A DNA stretch of 49,792 bases, taken from positions 1 to 49,792 of the forward strand of contig JAFGHH010000387.1 of NCBI GenBank assembly GCA_016930215.1. Direction: 5' to 3'. The notes below the pieces were generated by a model. The model was not told where the DNA came from. It ran no database searches and worked only from the letters and a program-made list of their open reading frames with translations. Below are positions 16,516 to 24,427 of this stretch, in pieces. Positions within the stretch are counted from its first letter, which is position 1; each line of letters opens with the position of its first letter. This DNA comes from Deltaproteobacteria bacterium (GTDB lineage: Bacteria > Myxococcota_A > Polyangia > DRWM01 > JAAZOP01). The translations under genes and the position numbers were made by a program.

Positions 16516-17721
16516 GCCCGGGTCGTCGGAGGACGGCAGCACCGACCACCAACCGCGAGGGAGCGCCGGCTGCGCCCGGTCGAAGACCCAGCGGGCGTCC
16601 AGCGGGGCGAGATTCACGCAGCCGTGGCTGCGCACGTGTCCGAACGAACGATGCCAGTAGGCGCCGTGCAGGGCGATGTCGTCGTTGAAGTACATCACCC
16701 ACGGCACGTCCTCGAGGTAGTACGGCTTCTCGTCGGGGTCGGACGGCTCCTCGTTGGCCATCCGCCCGGTGATCAGCTTGACCCAGATGCGGTATGTGCC
16801 GCGCGGCGTCGCGTGGCCCCGACGGCCCGAGGAAATCAACGTCGCGAAGATCGGTTCCGCGCCGCGGTAGGCCACCAGAACCTGTTGGGCCGTGTCCACA
16901 TCGAACCAGACGTCGTACGGCCCCACCGGCTCCGGTGGGTCGAGATAGGCCGGTTGCCGAAGGTCGCTCGCCCGGACGTATCGCCCGTCGGTCGATTGCA
17001 GGTAGATCACCCCGCCGACCTCATGCTCGGCGGCAAGCCGGAACACGACCTGGCGATCGACCGACGTGAACGAAACGTGGCCGCGGCCGGGGAGGCCGTC
17101 GTAGACCCGCGTGCTCTGCCGGAACGTCCAGCCGAGCAGCTCGCGTCCCTGCAGCTCCTCGCCGTGAAACATGGACGGTCGGGCGAGGTACACGTCGGAC
17201 GCGCGCACGTACAACCCGCCCGCACTGCGGTAGAAACGCTGCCCCTCGTAGTAGACCTTGCGACGGACGGCGACGGCGAACCCTCCGTCCAGCCACCGCT
17301 CCGCGTAGTCGATCGCGGCGTCCGACAGCCGCGCGAAGATCGGAGCGCCCTCCTCGCGGGCGAAAGCGCAGGGGTACGGCGTGATCTGCCCGGCGGGAAG
17401 CTCGGGAAGCGCCACGGCGTCCGGCGGCAGGGGGCTGGCCAAGAGGTCGGTGCCGCAGACCCACCCCTCCGCGTAGACCTCCACCCACAACGACGAACAC
17501 CCCGGCCCACTCGTTGTCCGATAGGCCGGCAGCCGCTGCCCGCCGACGACGGTTCCCCGCCGGCTCCCGTGCTTGTCCGGCCCGCGGTACACCAAGGCAC
17601 GCTCGGGGCGCACCAGGACCGAGGCCGGCAGGTAGGTGGACGAGGCGACGTCCGAGCCCCGGGACACGCCGGGGACCGCCAACAGCAGGAGACCCACCAG
17701 GGCCGCGGTCGCGCGACGCAT
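16495..17721 (-). CDS. L,D-transpeptidase (YkuD family), exported
   Basis: A 408-residue exported protein. After the signal peptide MRRATAALVGLLLLAVPGVS, residues about 30-270 look like SH3-like and binding repeats. The C-terminal catalytic domain has IALHGAYWHRSFGHVR and SHGCVNLAPLDA, the HxxX17-23[S/T]HGChN motif with the nucleophilic Cys near residue 365. Such enzymes form 3-3 cross-links in peptidoglycan or attach proteins to it. A substrate-binding strand PRGTYRIWVK is also typical. It is transcribed towards the protease gene and away from cdnL. Confidence 0.9.
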   Translation of the reverse strand: MRRATAALVGLLLLAVPGVSRGSDVASSTYLPASVLVRPERALVYRGPDKHGSRRGTVVGGQRLPAYRTTSGPGCSSLWVEVYAEGWVCGTDLLASPLPPDAVALPELPAGQITPYPCAFAREEGAPIFARLSDAAIDYAERWLDGGFAVAVRRKVYYEGQRFYRSAGGLYVRASDVYLARPSMFHGEELQGRELLGWTFRQSTRVYDGLPGRGHVSFTSVDRQVVFRLAAEHEVGGVIYLQSTDGRYVRASDLRQPAYLDPPEPVGPYDVWFDVDTAQQVLVAYRGAEPIFATLISSGRRGHATPRGTYRIWVKLITGRMANEEPSDPDEKPYYLEDVPWVMYFNDDIALHGAYWHRSFGHVRSHGCVNLAPLDARWVFDRAQPALPRGWWSVLPSSDDPGSFVRVR

Positions 17722-17878
17722 CGCCGCGATGCTAGACCAGGTGCGACGGAAGCGCCATTTTCTGCAGGCTGAACGGATGTGGCGATGGGCATGACCACGT
17801 ACATACGCTCACCCCGGCGGACACCGGCTATATTACTGAAATCATTGGGGCCACCACCTGGGCCGGCGAAGAAACCCA
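17722..17878. other. Intergenic region between the L,D-transpeptidase and cdnL/carD genes
   Basis: No gene is seen. On the minus strand TAATAT, near 17830, could be a -10 for the L,D-transpeptidase gene, but no matching -35 was found. The cdnL/carD promoter follows directly. Confidence 0.4.
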
Positions 17879-17907
17879 TTGACACGCAGTACCAAGAATG
17901 GAATACT
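17879..17907 (+). promoter_or_regulatory. Sigma-70 promoter of cdnL/carD
   Basis: A perfect -35 TTGACA (17879-17884) is followed after exactly 17 bases by AATACT (17902-17907), 4 of 6 to the -10 consensus. It sits in a less GC-rich stretch. The leader would be about 70 bases. Confidence 0.7.
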
Positions 17908-17985
17908 GCTTGTGCTTCTGCGTTCGAGAACCGAGGGGAGGGGCGAGCGTGGGAGGGAAGACGGGACGAAGGAGGCAACGTTCGA

Positions 17986-18534
17986 ATGGGAGCAACTGCG
18001 GGGGCGCTCGAGGCGGGGAAGGCGGGCTACGGACCAAGCGTGTCGTTCGGAGTAGGCGACCCGGTGGTCAGCCCGGCGCACGGACTGGGTGAGGTCGTCG
18101 CGATCGAGAAGCGGCAGCTGGACGGAGTGACGAAGGACTACTACGTGATCATCGTTCGGGACACGGGGATCCGGATGGTGGTACCCGTGGAAACCGCGCA
18201 AGTTGCGGGGTTGCGGCGGCCGATCGACCGCAAGACGGCGACCGCGCTGGTCGATGTCTTCAAGGAGCGGCGACCGGCGGTCTCTGGGATCCCGTGGAGC
18301 CGTCGACATCGGCACTACCAGCAGCTGCTGCACTCGGGGTCCGCGGCCGAGGTCGCCCGGGTGATGCGCGACCTGTTGCGGCTGCGTTCGAGGAAGGAGC
18401 TTTCGTTCGGTGAGCGGAAGCTGCTCGACACCGCCCGCCGGATGCTGGTCAAGGAAGTCGCGTTGGCGTGTGGTGACACCGAGGCGAAGGTCGAGCGACG
18501 GTTCGAGAAGGCGCTGGGGGTGACGGTCAACTGA
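17986..18534 (+). CDS. CdnL/CarD-family RNA polymerase-binding regulator
   Basis: A 182-residue protein. Residues about 15-75 form the RNA-polymerase-interaction domain (FGVGDPVVSPAHGLGEVVAI, then DYYVIIVRDTGIRMVVPVE), which contacts the beta subunit. The helical C-terminal domain (about 80-180) contains WSRRHRHYQQLLHSG and KELSFGERKLLDTARRM, typical of CdnL. CdnL stabilises open complexes at sigma-A promoters and is essential in Myxococcus. The longer Myxococcus CarD has an extra HMGA-like tail that is absent here, so CdnL is the better label. The start at 17986 follows GGAGG by 10 bases. The gene stands alone between its own promoter and terminator. Confidence 0.9.
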   Translation: MGATAGALEAGKAGYGPSVSFGVGDPVVSPAHGLGEVVAIEKRQLDGVTKDYYVIIVRDTGIRMVVPVETAQVAGLRRPIDRKTATALVDVFKERRPAVSGIPWSRRHRHYQQLLHSGSAAEVARVMRDLLRLRSRKELSFGERKLLDTARRMLVKEVALACGDTEAKVERRFEKALGVTVN

Positions 18535-18573
18535 TCCCGGGCCGATCCGCTGGCCAAGAGAACCAAGTCTTTT

Positions 18574-18613
18574 AGAGGGGATGGCGCCGACGCGCCATCC
18601 CCTCTTTTTTTTT
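18574..18613 (+). terminator. Strong Rho-independent terminator after cdnL/carD
   Basis: A perfect 13-bp stem (18574-18586 pairs with 18593-18605) with a six-base loop is followed by nine T residues (18605-18613). It isolates cdnL from the five-gene cassette downstream, which must therefore have its own promoter in the 84 bases to 18698; no clear sigma-70 hexamers were found there. Confidence 0.93.
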
Positions 18614-18697
18614 CGGCAACAGCAGGTCGTGACCGCGCGATGCCCTGTCGCGCCGGACGAGACCGAGGGACGGTCGAACCGGCAGGGAGGGTGCGGC

Positions 18698-18991
18698 ATG
18701 GACACACAAGATCTCGAACGGAGGCTTGAGGAGTTCCGCGCGGCGCACGCCGAGTCGGTCGAGGCGACCGAGGGGCTGGCGACGCGTGTCGGGCTGCGAG
18801 AGCGGAGCGACGACTGGTTGCGCCGGCTTCCGGCACCGGTGGCGGACGCGGTCCGCCGGGCGGCGGGCGACTGGGCCCGGCGCTTCGACGATCCGTCCGT
18901 CGAGCGCCCGACCGAGCGGGTCGTCGCGCGCGCGGAGGCTCGGGGCCGGATGTCGCCGATGGACTTCGTCTATCGGACGATGGGGAGGTGA
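18698..18991 (+). CDS. Small helical protein, first gene of the translocon-like cassette
   Basis: A 97-residue charged protein, mostly helical. The first 30 residues (LERRLEEFRAAHAESVEATE) can form a coiled coil, and the end is SPMDFVYRTMGR. No family was recognised from sequence. The start at 18698 follows GGGAGG. It is three bases from the next gene. In Salmonella SPI-2, the gene in this position, sseA, encodes a 108-residue helical chaperone for SseB and SseD. Size and position fit that role, but sequence similarity is not visible by eye, so a chaperone function is inference from synteny only. Confidence 0.6.
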   Translation: MDTQDLERRLEEFRAAHAESVEATEGLATRVGLRERSDDWLRRLPAPVADAVRRAAGDWARRFDDPSVERPTERVVARAEARGRMSPMDFVYRTMGR

Positions 18992-18994
18992 GTC

Positions 18995-19825
18995 ATGACG
19001 GTTGGCAGCGTAGGTGGCGCAGGCGCAACGACGGGGGCCGGGCAGGTGTCTCACGAACTGGGAGACATCTCCTTCCTGGTTGCATTGCTTCAGCTCGAGA
19101 CGCTCGACATCGAGATCGGCGACCGGTTGACCGAGATGCAGCGCCTCAACGCCGTGCGCAAGGCGTACAACGAACGGATTGCCGAGCTGCAGCGGCTGGT
19201 CGACCAGTGCGGGACCTCCGGCCAGGTCGAGATTCCCGTGGCAGCGGCCGGGCGCGGCGACATCGTATGGGATCCGGAGGCGAACGGCGGCGCCGGTGCG
19301 GCGGTTCCGGCAACGGAGGGAAGCGACCTCCTGGGGAATGGAAGCTACGCCGTCCATCGGGCCGACGGCACCCCGGCCTGCTGGGGGGACGTCACGGGGT
19401 CGCCCGAGGACGACGGGCCGGACGAGGACGCACGGGTCCACGGCGGGGAGGCCCGCTTTCCCTATTTCCATCTGCCGCAGTGGCTGATGAACCGTTCGTT
19501 CCTGATCGGCCTGGACGGGGAGGTCCTGGGCGATCGGAGCCCGGAACGAACGGGACGGATCGCCACGAGCGACATCGAGACGGCCCAGCGATATGCCGAC
19601 CAGCTCGGGGGTAGCGTGACGACCACGGTCACCCGCGACCAGTTGCTGGGGGAGATGCAGTCGTTGCGGGACAAGGTCGACAACCTCTCGTCCGACGCGG
19701 AGATCGGGATGCTGGGGCTCAATCGGCTGCTCAGCCGCCGCAACCAGGTCCTGCAGCTCGCCAGCAACGTGATGTCCTCCCTGCACCAGACGGCGATGGG
19801 GCTGATCGCCAACCTGAAGGTGTAG
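18995..19825 (+). CDS. EspA/SseB-like type III secretion filament or tip protein
   Basis: A 276-residue protein without a signal peptide. An N-terminal helix (about 20-70: ELGDISFLVALLQLETLDIE, then EMQRLNAVRKAYNERIAEL) and a long C-terminal coiled coil (about 211-276) flank a variable middle. The C-terminus (SLRDKVDNLSSDAEIGM, then LNRLLSRRNQVLQLASNVMS and AMGLIANL) aligns in pattern with the EspA end (KANNLTTTVNNSQLEIQQMS). In EspA and SseB these two helices polymerise into the filament that carries translocators to the target cell. The match in layout and several residues is good, but this is by eye. GGGGAGG six bases upstream supports the start. A SycD-like chaperone gene follows after two bases. 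Confidence 0.65.
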   Translation: MTVGSVGGAGATTGAGQVSHELGDISFLVALLQLETLDIEIGDRLTEMQRLNAVRKAYNERIAELQRLVDQCGTSGQVEIPVAAAGRGDIVWDPEANGGAGAAVPATEGSDLLGNGSYAVHRADGTPACWGDVTGSPEDDGPDEDARVHGGEARFPYFHLPQWLMNRSFLIGLDGEVLGDRSPERTGRIATSDIETAQRYADQLGGSVTTTVTRDQLLGEMQSLRDKVDNLSSDAEIGMLGLNRLLSRRNQVLQLASNVMSSLHQTAMGLIANLKV

Positions 19826-19827
19826 CG

Positions 19828-20286
19828 ATGGCAACGGCGGCGGAAGAGCGCGCGCTGCGGGCGGCGATCTCGGCGCTGGCGAAGCTCGGGTTGGCCGAGG
19901 CAGCCGGGTGGCGGCCGGCCGAACGATCCGCGCTGGTACGGCTCGGCCGGGCGGGACTACAGCGCGGCCACTGGGTCGCAGCCTGCGAGCTGCTCGAGTA
20001 CGCGACGCTGCTCGACCCCGACCGTGCCGAGACCTGGGAGCTGGTCGCCGGGGCGCGGATGGCCGGTCGTCGTTGGGACGACGCGCTCGCCGCGCTCGAG
20101 GTCGCCTGGACGCTGGAACGTTCCTGGCGCCGGGCGGCCCTTGCAGCACTGTGTTGTGCGCGGCGGGGAGCAGCTGCGGAGGCCAAGCGGTGGTGCGAGG
20201 CGGCGCGGGCGCTCGCGCCGGCCGAGGCGGACGAGCTGCGCCGCCTGGAACGGGCGCTGTCGAGCGCCGAGGAGGGGCTGTCGTGA
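19828..20286 (+). CDS. SycD/LcrH/SscA-like TPR chaperone (class II type III secretion chaperone)
   Basis: A 152-residue protein with an N-terminal helix and three tetratricopeptide repeats: about 42-68 (LVRLGRAGLQRGHWVAACEL), 76-102 (GARMAGRRWDDALAALEVAW) and 108-138 (ALCCARRGAAAEAKRWCEAA). Length and repeat number match SycD/LcrH/SscA (about 150-168), which hold hydrophobic translocators soluble before secretion. The LcrH pattern LL..A..LDP followed by A-G-R-W-D-A-L is retained. The next two genes encode exactly the kind of hydrophobic client expected. It overlaps the next gene by four bases (GTGA). A generic TPR protein is the alternative, but context argues against it. Confidence 0.72.
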   Translation: MATAAEERALRAAISALAKLGLAEAAGWRPAERSALVRLGRAGLQRGHWVAACELLEYATLLDPDRAETWELVAGARMAGRRWDDALAALEVAWTLERSWRRAALAALCCARRGAAAEAKRWCEAARALAPAEADELRRLERALSSAEEGLS

Positions 20287-20963
20287 GTGTGGAAGCAATG
20301 CGGGGGTTGGCGCCGCCGTGGCCGTCCACGGCGAACGACGAAGCGGCGCCGGCGACGGTCGAGGTTGCGACCGGCGTCGCCGTGCCCGGCACGGGCGACG
20401 TCGTGGCGGACCGGGCACTCGAGCTGCTGATGGCCGCCGAGGCGGATCTGGCCGACGACGGCGTGCACACGGCCGCGTCGGCGGTGCGGCAGGCGACCGA
20501 GCGGCGGATCGAGCAGCGGGCCAAGCTTCGCGAGCTGATGCGCCGGATCCAGGAGGCCCAGCAGAACCGGTCCTGGTGGCAGAAGTTCTGCGATGCGTTC
20601 GGATGGGTCGGCAAGATCCTCGGGGCGATCGGCGGAGTGGTTGCCGTGGTGGCCACGGCCGGCATCGCCTTGCCGGCCGCGCTGGGCATCGGCCTGGCGG
20701 TCGGCGCCGGCACGGCCGGGCTGACCTCGGCCCTCGGCCGGCTCGGCGTCGGCGCGGCCGAACGGGACGCGGCGAACCTGTCGGCCGACAGGTTGCAGGA
20801 AGAGGGGAACCTGGCCGCCTGGGAGGAATACGGTCGTGACGGCCGGGCGCTGGCCGAGGCCCTGGTGGGACTCGAGTCGGCGATGCGGGAGCAGGCGCTG
20901 CGATGGATCGGGAACGAGGACGAGGCGCGCCGACTCGGCGCGTCGATGGTCCTGGATCGGTGA
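20283..20963 (+). CDS. Small translocator-like protein (SseC/YopB/EspD type)
   Basis: A 226-residue protein starting at GTG 20283, which overlaps the chaperone stop; longer open frames are shadows. There is no signal peptide. A coiled coil (about 65-95) is followed by SWWQKFCDAFGWVG and a Gly/Ala-rich hydrophobic hairpin (about 107-152: KILGAIGGVVAVVATAGIAL, then GIGLAVGAGTAGLTSALG), then a helical C-terminal segment (about 158-220). Translocators of the SseC/YopB/EspD family have this order, including an amphipathic aromatic segment just before the membrane hairpin. The protein is much shorter than SseC (484) or YopB (401), so it would be a minimal form. Confidence 0.6.
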   Translation: MSVEAMRGLAPPWPSTANDEAAPATVEVATGVAVPGTGDVVADRALELLMAAEADLADDGVHTAASAVRQATERRIEQRAKLRELMRRIQEAQQNRSWWQKFCDAFGWVGKILGAIGGVVAVVATAGIALPAALGIGLAVGAGTAGLTSALGRLGVGAAERDAANLSADRLQEEGNLAAWEEYGRDGRALAEALVGLESAMREQALRWIGNEDEARRLGASMVLDR

Positions 20964-20975
20964 GGGAGGTGTGTG

Positions 20976-21626
20976 ATGTCGATCGGGAAAATCGGTTCGG
21001 GCGGAGCGGAGGCGGGCTGGTCGCTCGAGCCGCCGGAGGCGGCGGAGCCGGCCGCGGCGTCGAACGTCTCGCTGGACGAGGTGGCGACGTTGATGGTGGA
21101 GGCCGACCGCGAGGAACGGAACGGAGCGCGGGCGGCGCAGCGGGCGCTGGCCGAGGCGGCACGGGCCGAGCGCCGGGCGGCGATTCACGCGCAGCGCGCG
21201 GCGGCGGCGGACGCCTTCGACTCGGCGATCCTGCAAGCGGTCGTGGGCGGACTGACGGCGGTGGCACAGGGCGTGGCGGCGGTGGGCGCCGCCGAAGCCG
21301 CGACGGCCGTCGAGGGTGCGGCCGGCTCGGCGGCCGGGGACGCGGCGGCGGGGGTGCCCTGGCATCGCTGGGTCGAGATCGGAGCCGGGGCCTTGCCGCA
21401 CGCCGCGCCGTTGCTCGACGTCCCGGCGCGCCGGGCCGAGGCGAGCCGGATCCGGTCCCAGGAGTACCAGGATGCGGCGGCGTTCCTGGAGGACCGAGCC
21501 CGGCAGGCAGGTGACGACGCCGAGGCGGCGCGGGCGGCGCGGCGCGCGCACGTGGAGGCCGTCGGGCGGGCGCTCGACTCGATCGAGCAGGGCCGATCGA
21601 TCGCCATCGGTCGGGAAGCGGGGTGA
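20976..21626 (+). CDS. Second small translocator-like protein (SseD/EspB type)
   Basis: A 216-residue protein; ATG 20976 has GGAGG six bases upstream, better than GTG 20973. A charged coiled coil (about 33-82) leads into a hydrophobic Ala/Gly-rich segment (about 84-126: SAILQAVVGGLTAVAQGVAA), then a second coiled coil (about 150-205). SseD (195 residues) has the same size, order and a similar entry, EAFRASMITAGG versus DAFDSAILQAVVGG. Last gene of the cassette. Composition is extreme (about one third Ala), so alignment by eye must be treated with care. Alternatives are a generic coiled-coil membrane protein. Confidence 0.55.
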   Translation: MSIGKIGSGGAEAGWSLEPPEAAEPAAASNVSLDEVATLMVEADREERNGARAAQRALAEAARAERRAAIHAQRAAAADAFDSAILQAVVGGLTAVAQGVAAVGAAEAATAVEGAAGSAAGDAAAGVPWHRWVEIGAGALPHAAPLLDVPARRAEASRIRSQEYQDAAAFLEDRARQAGDDAEAARAARRAHVEAVGRALDSIEQGRSIAIGREAG

Positions 21627-21660
21627 GAGGGCGGCGGCGGGCCTCCCCGCGCGATGGCAC

Positions 21661-21690
21661 TTGAACGAGCGGCCCCATCCGGATAACAAT
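21661..21690 (+). promoter_or_regulatory. Probable promoter of the OmpA/TSP3 gene
   Basis: TTGAAC (21661-21666, 5 of 6 to consensus except the last base pair of mismatches) is followed by the AT-rich GGATAACAAT ending at 21690; AACAAT lies 18 bases downstream. Leader of about 80 bases. No terminator separates it from the translocon-like cassette. Confidence 0.4.
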
Positions 21691-21775
21691 GCATGTCCGG
21701 CACTTGGCGCGCACCCTCCAAGAAGGGGAGGGACGCGTCGAGGCGGTTTGACGACCGATCGGAAGAGAGGGGCCC

Positions 21776-23770
21776 ATGGCGCGTACAACGCTCGCGACCG
21801 TCGTCATCCTGCTTGTCGCTTCGGCCTGGTCGGGGGAAGCCCGGGCACAGACCGACTGGAAGGCCGACAGCACCTTCTCCGTTCAGTTGATGGAGCCGGT
21901 GCCGGGGCCCGGCAACTTCCTCTCGGTCAACGGCACGCGGATCGGCGAGCAGTTCCTGATCACGGGCGGCTTCCTGGCGCACTACCAGTACCAGCCGTTC
22001 GTGCTCTACCAGTGCGAGCCCGGCACGGGGGGGGCGGGGGAGCCGGCCTGCGACCTGCGCAGCGATCCGTTGGCCTCGGTCATCGAGCACCAGCTGGTCT
22101 CCGACTTCCTGTTCAGCATCAGCTTCTTCAAGCTGTTCACGGTCGGGCTGGCCTTCCCGGTGACCTTCTGGCAGACCGGCAACCAGCTCAACATCGACAG
22201 CGGCACGTCGGCCGGCGAGCTGCCGGCGACGATCGCCCCCGGCGACCTGCGCCTGCACCTCAAGTTCCGCCTCTTCCCGTTCATGGAAGATGACAAGGAG
22301 GGGTTCGGCCTGGCGCTCGAGCCGGTGATCACCGCGCCGATCGGGCACCTGGTCGATGACATCCCGGCGGAGGACGAGGACCGGACCGGCAGCTTCCTCG
22401 GCTCGGGCAACGTGACGGCGATGGGGCGCCTGATCGCCGACTACTACCACTACCCGTTCCACGTGGCGGCCCAGGTCGGCTACCGCTGGCGCGAGGAGGT
22501 CGAGTTCTACTCGCGCAAGCTCGGGCACCAGCTGGTCTACGGCGGCGCGTTCGGCTGGTGGCCGATCCCGGAGCTGGAGCTGCTCGTCGAGACGTACGGC
22601 TGGAACGGCTTCACCACGCAGCTCGACCAGTCCCCGATCGAGATCGACGCGGCCGTCAAGTGGCGCTTCTGGGGACCGCTGGTGCTGACCGCCGGCGGCG
22701 GCCGCGGGATCATCGGCATGGGCGCCCCCGTGGCACGTGCGTTCCTCGGGCTGGTCTACGAGCCGCCGCAGGAGACCGAGGTCGAGAACCCCGACCGGGA
22801 CGGCGACACCTACCTCAACGAGAACGACGGGTGCCCGGACGACCCGGAGGACGTCGACGAGTTCCAGGACGAGGACGGGTGTTCCGACCCGGACAACGAC
22901 GCCGACGGCGTGCTGGACATCTACGACGCCTGCCCGATGGTGCCGGAGGACATCGACGGCTTCGAGGACGAGGACGGGTGTCCGGACCTGGACCACGACC
23001 GGGACGGCATTCCCACGCCGGACGACCAGTGCCCGGACGACCCCGAGGACTTCGACGCCTTCCAGGACGAGGACGGGTGTCCCGAGCCGGACAACGACGG
23101 GGACACCATCCCGGACGAGCGCGACGTCTGCCCGGACGACGCGGAGGACCTGGACGGGTTCCAGGACGACGACGGGTGTCCCGACCCGGACAACGACATG
23201 GACGGCGTGCCCGACGCGATGGACCAGTGTCCCGACGAGCCCGAGACGCTCAACGGCGTCAACGACGAGGACGGCTGCCCCGACCGCGGCACGACGCTGG
23301 TCGTCGTCACGGCAACCCAGATCGAGATCAAGCAGCAGATCAACTTCGTCACCGACTCGGACCAGATCAAGGGCGACCGCTCGTTCGACATCCTCAACGT
23401 CGTGGCCGCGGTCCTGCGCGCCAACCCCCAGATCCGCGTGGAGATCCAGGGCCACACCGACAATCGCGGCTCGCACGATCACAACATGGATCTCTCGCAG
23501 CGGCGCGCCGCGAGCGTCCGGAGCTACCTGATCGAACGCGGGATCGAGAGCGAGCGGATGGTCGCCCGCGGCTACGGCCCGGACGTGCCGATCGAGGACA
23601 ATCGCACGGCGCGCGGACGCGAGAAGAACCGCCGGGTCGAGTTCCACATCCTCTCGGCCACGGGCGGGGACCTGGGCGAGTCGATGCCGGCGCCGCCGCC
23701 CGCCGAAGACGGCGCGACCGGCGAGGCGACGTCGGACCTGCCGTCCCTCGCGGAGGACCCGGGCTTCTAG
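21776..23770 (+). CDS. OmpA-family outer-membrane protein with thrombospondin type 3 repeats
   Basis: A 664-residue protein with signal peptide ending EARAQ (about residue 25). Residues about 30-325 look like an outer-membrane barrel. Residues about 330-500 contain six to seven Asp-rich TSP3 calcium-binding repeats of the form DNDGDTIPDERDVCPDDAED, FQDEDGCPD. The C-terminal domain (about 515-625) is OmpA-like: INFVTDSDQIK, the peptidoglycan-binding GHTDNRGSHDHNMDLSQRRA, and GREKNRRVEF. It would link the outer membrane to peptidoglycan. This domain order is widespread in Myxococcota. Gene 150 bases after the translocon-like cassette. Confidence 0.9.
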   Translation: MARTTLATVVILLVASAWSGEARAQTDWKADSTFSVQLMEPVPGPGNFLSVNGTRIGEQFLITGGFLAHYQYQPFVLYQCEPGTGGAGEPACDLRSDPLASVIEHQLVSDFLFSISFFKLFTVGLAFPVTFWQTGNQLNIDSGTSAGELPATIAPGDLRLHLKFRLFPFMEDDKEGFGLALEPVITAPIGHLVDDIPAEDEDRTGSFLGSGNVTAMGRLIADYYHYPFHVAAQVGYRWREEVEFYSRKLGHQLVYGGAFGWWPIPELELLVETYGWNGFTTQLDQSPIEIDAAVKWRFWGPLVLTAGGGRGIIGMGAPVARAFLGLVYEPPQETEVENPDRDGDTYLNENDGCPDDPEDVDEFQDEDGCSDPDNDADGVLDIYDACPMVPEDIDGFEDEDGCPDLDHDRDGIPTPDDQCPDDPEDFDAFQDEDGCPEPDNDGDTIPDERDVCPDDAEDLDGFQDDDGCPDPDNDMDGVPDAMDQCPDEPETLNGVNDEDGCPDRGTTLVVVTATQIEIKQQINFVTDSDQIKGDRSFDILNVVAAVLRANPQIRVEIQGHTDNRGSHDHNMDLSQRRAASVRSYLIERGIESERMVARGYGPDVPIEDNRTARGREKNRRVEFHILSATGGDLGESMPAPPPAEDGATGEATSDLPSLAEDPGF

Positions 23771-23797
23771 ACGACCGCGGACGAACGGGAGGCAGGC

Positions 23798-24346
23798 ATG
23801 AAACGCATCCACGCCGCACCGCTGCTGCTGCTCCTCCTCCTCGCGGCCCTCGGCTGCGGCGGCAATCCCTACGGCTACGCTCGCTACTACGTACCGCTCG
23901 ACGAGGAAGAGACCTGCGCCGCGGAGGCGACCGAGCCGCCGTACACGGACGTCGTCCGCGACCCCGGCAGCTTCGCCGAGGCCACGATCGGCTGGTTCGG
24001 CGTCGTCCGCGAGGTCGTGCGCGAGGAGGACGGCTCCGTCCTTCTGCGCCTGTCGCAGCGGCCGCACATCGACCGGCACCTCTGCTCCGCGCGCGACGAG
24101 TCGTCGTGTCGGGTGACGGTCTCGGAGCGGGACGCCGGACCGTTCTCGGTCCGCGTGCGCCTCCGTCCGGGGGCCGATACCGAGGGGGCCAACCGCGTGC
24201 AGCGCGAGTCGCTGATCAAGGTCTACGGGCGGGCGAGCGGCGACTACGATTCCACGGGCGGTCCCTTCCTGACGGTCGATTACTACCGGCACTGGCCCCG
24301 CGGGCAGTACCTCGACACCACGGCCCAGGCGCTGATGCGGCGCTAG
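23798..24346 (+). CDS. Small outer-membrane-type lipoprotein
   Basis: A 182-residue lipoprotein, signal MKRIHAAPLLLLLLLAALGC with Cys 20 as the lipidation site. The mature part is a compact beta-rich domain with DPGSFAEATIGWFGVVREVV and, later, LIKVYGRASG, a pattern reminiscent of OB-fold lipoproteins such as Slp, but the similarity is weak. An aromatic tail (YYRHWPRGQYL) ends the protein. It follows the OmpA-type gene by 27 bases with its own AGGAGG-like site (GGGAGG) and may be co-transcribed. Function unknown. Confidence 0.7.
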   Translation: MKRIHAAPLLLLLLLAALGCGGNPYGYARYYVPLDEEETCAAEATEPPYTDVVRDPGSFAEATIGWFGVVREVVREEDGSVLLRLSQRPHIDRHLCSARDESSCRVTVSERDAGPFSVRVRLRPGADTEGANRVQRESLIKVYGRASGDYDSTGGPFLTVDYYRHWPRGQYLDTTAQALMRR

Positions 24347-24427
24347 CGCGGCCGCCGGTCCGGCCGTCGCGTCCGCTCCGGCCGGCTCCGGCGCGCGGCG
24401 ATTCCGCGCCACGAGCTCCCCTGCCGC
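24347..24427. other. Convergent gap between the lipoprotein and Omp85 genes
   Basis: 81 GC-rich bases between two 3' ends. Several short GGCCGG-type inverted repeats could form hairpins that stop transcription, but there is no T-run on either strand. Confidence 0.3.

Noticed and set aside
19957-21873. Minus-strand open frames opposite the translocon-like cassette
   Set aside because: No ribosome-binding sites or recognisable motifs; composition is typical shadow coding.
22461-22480. Additional parS-like TTCCACGTGG motif
   Set aside because: Only about 11 of 16 positions match and it is within a barrel-coding region, so chance is sufficient.
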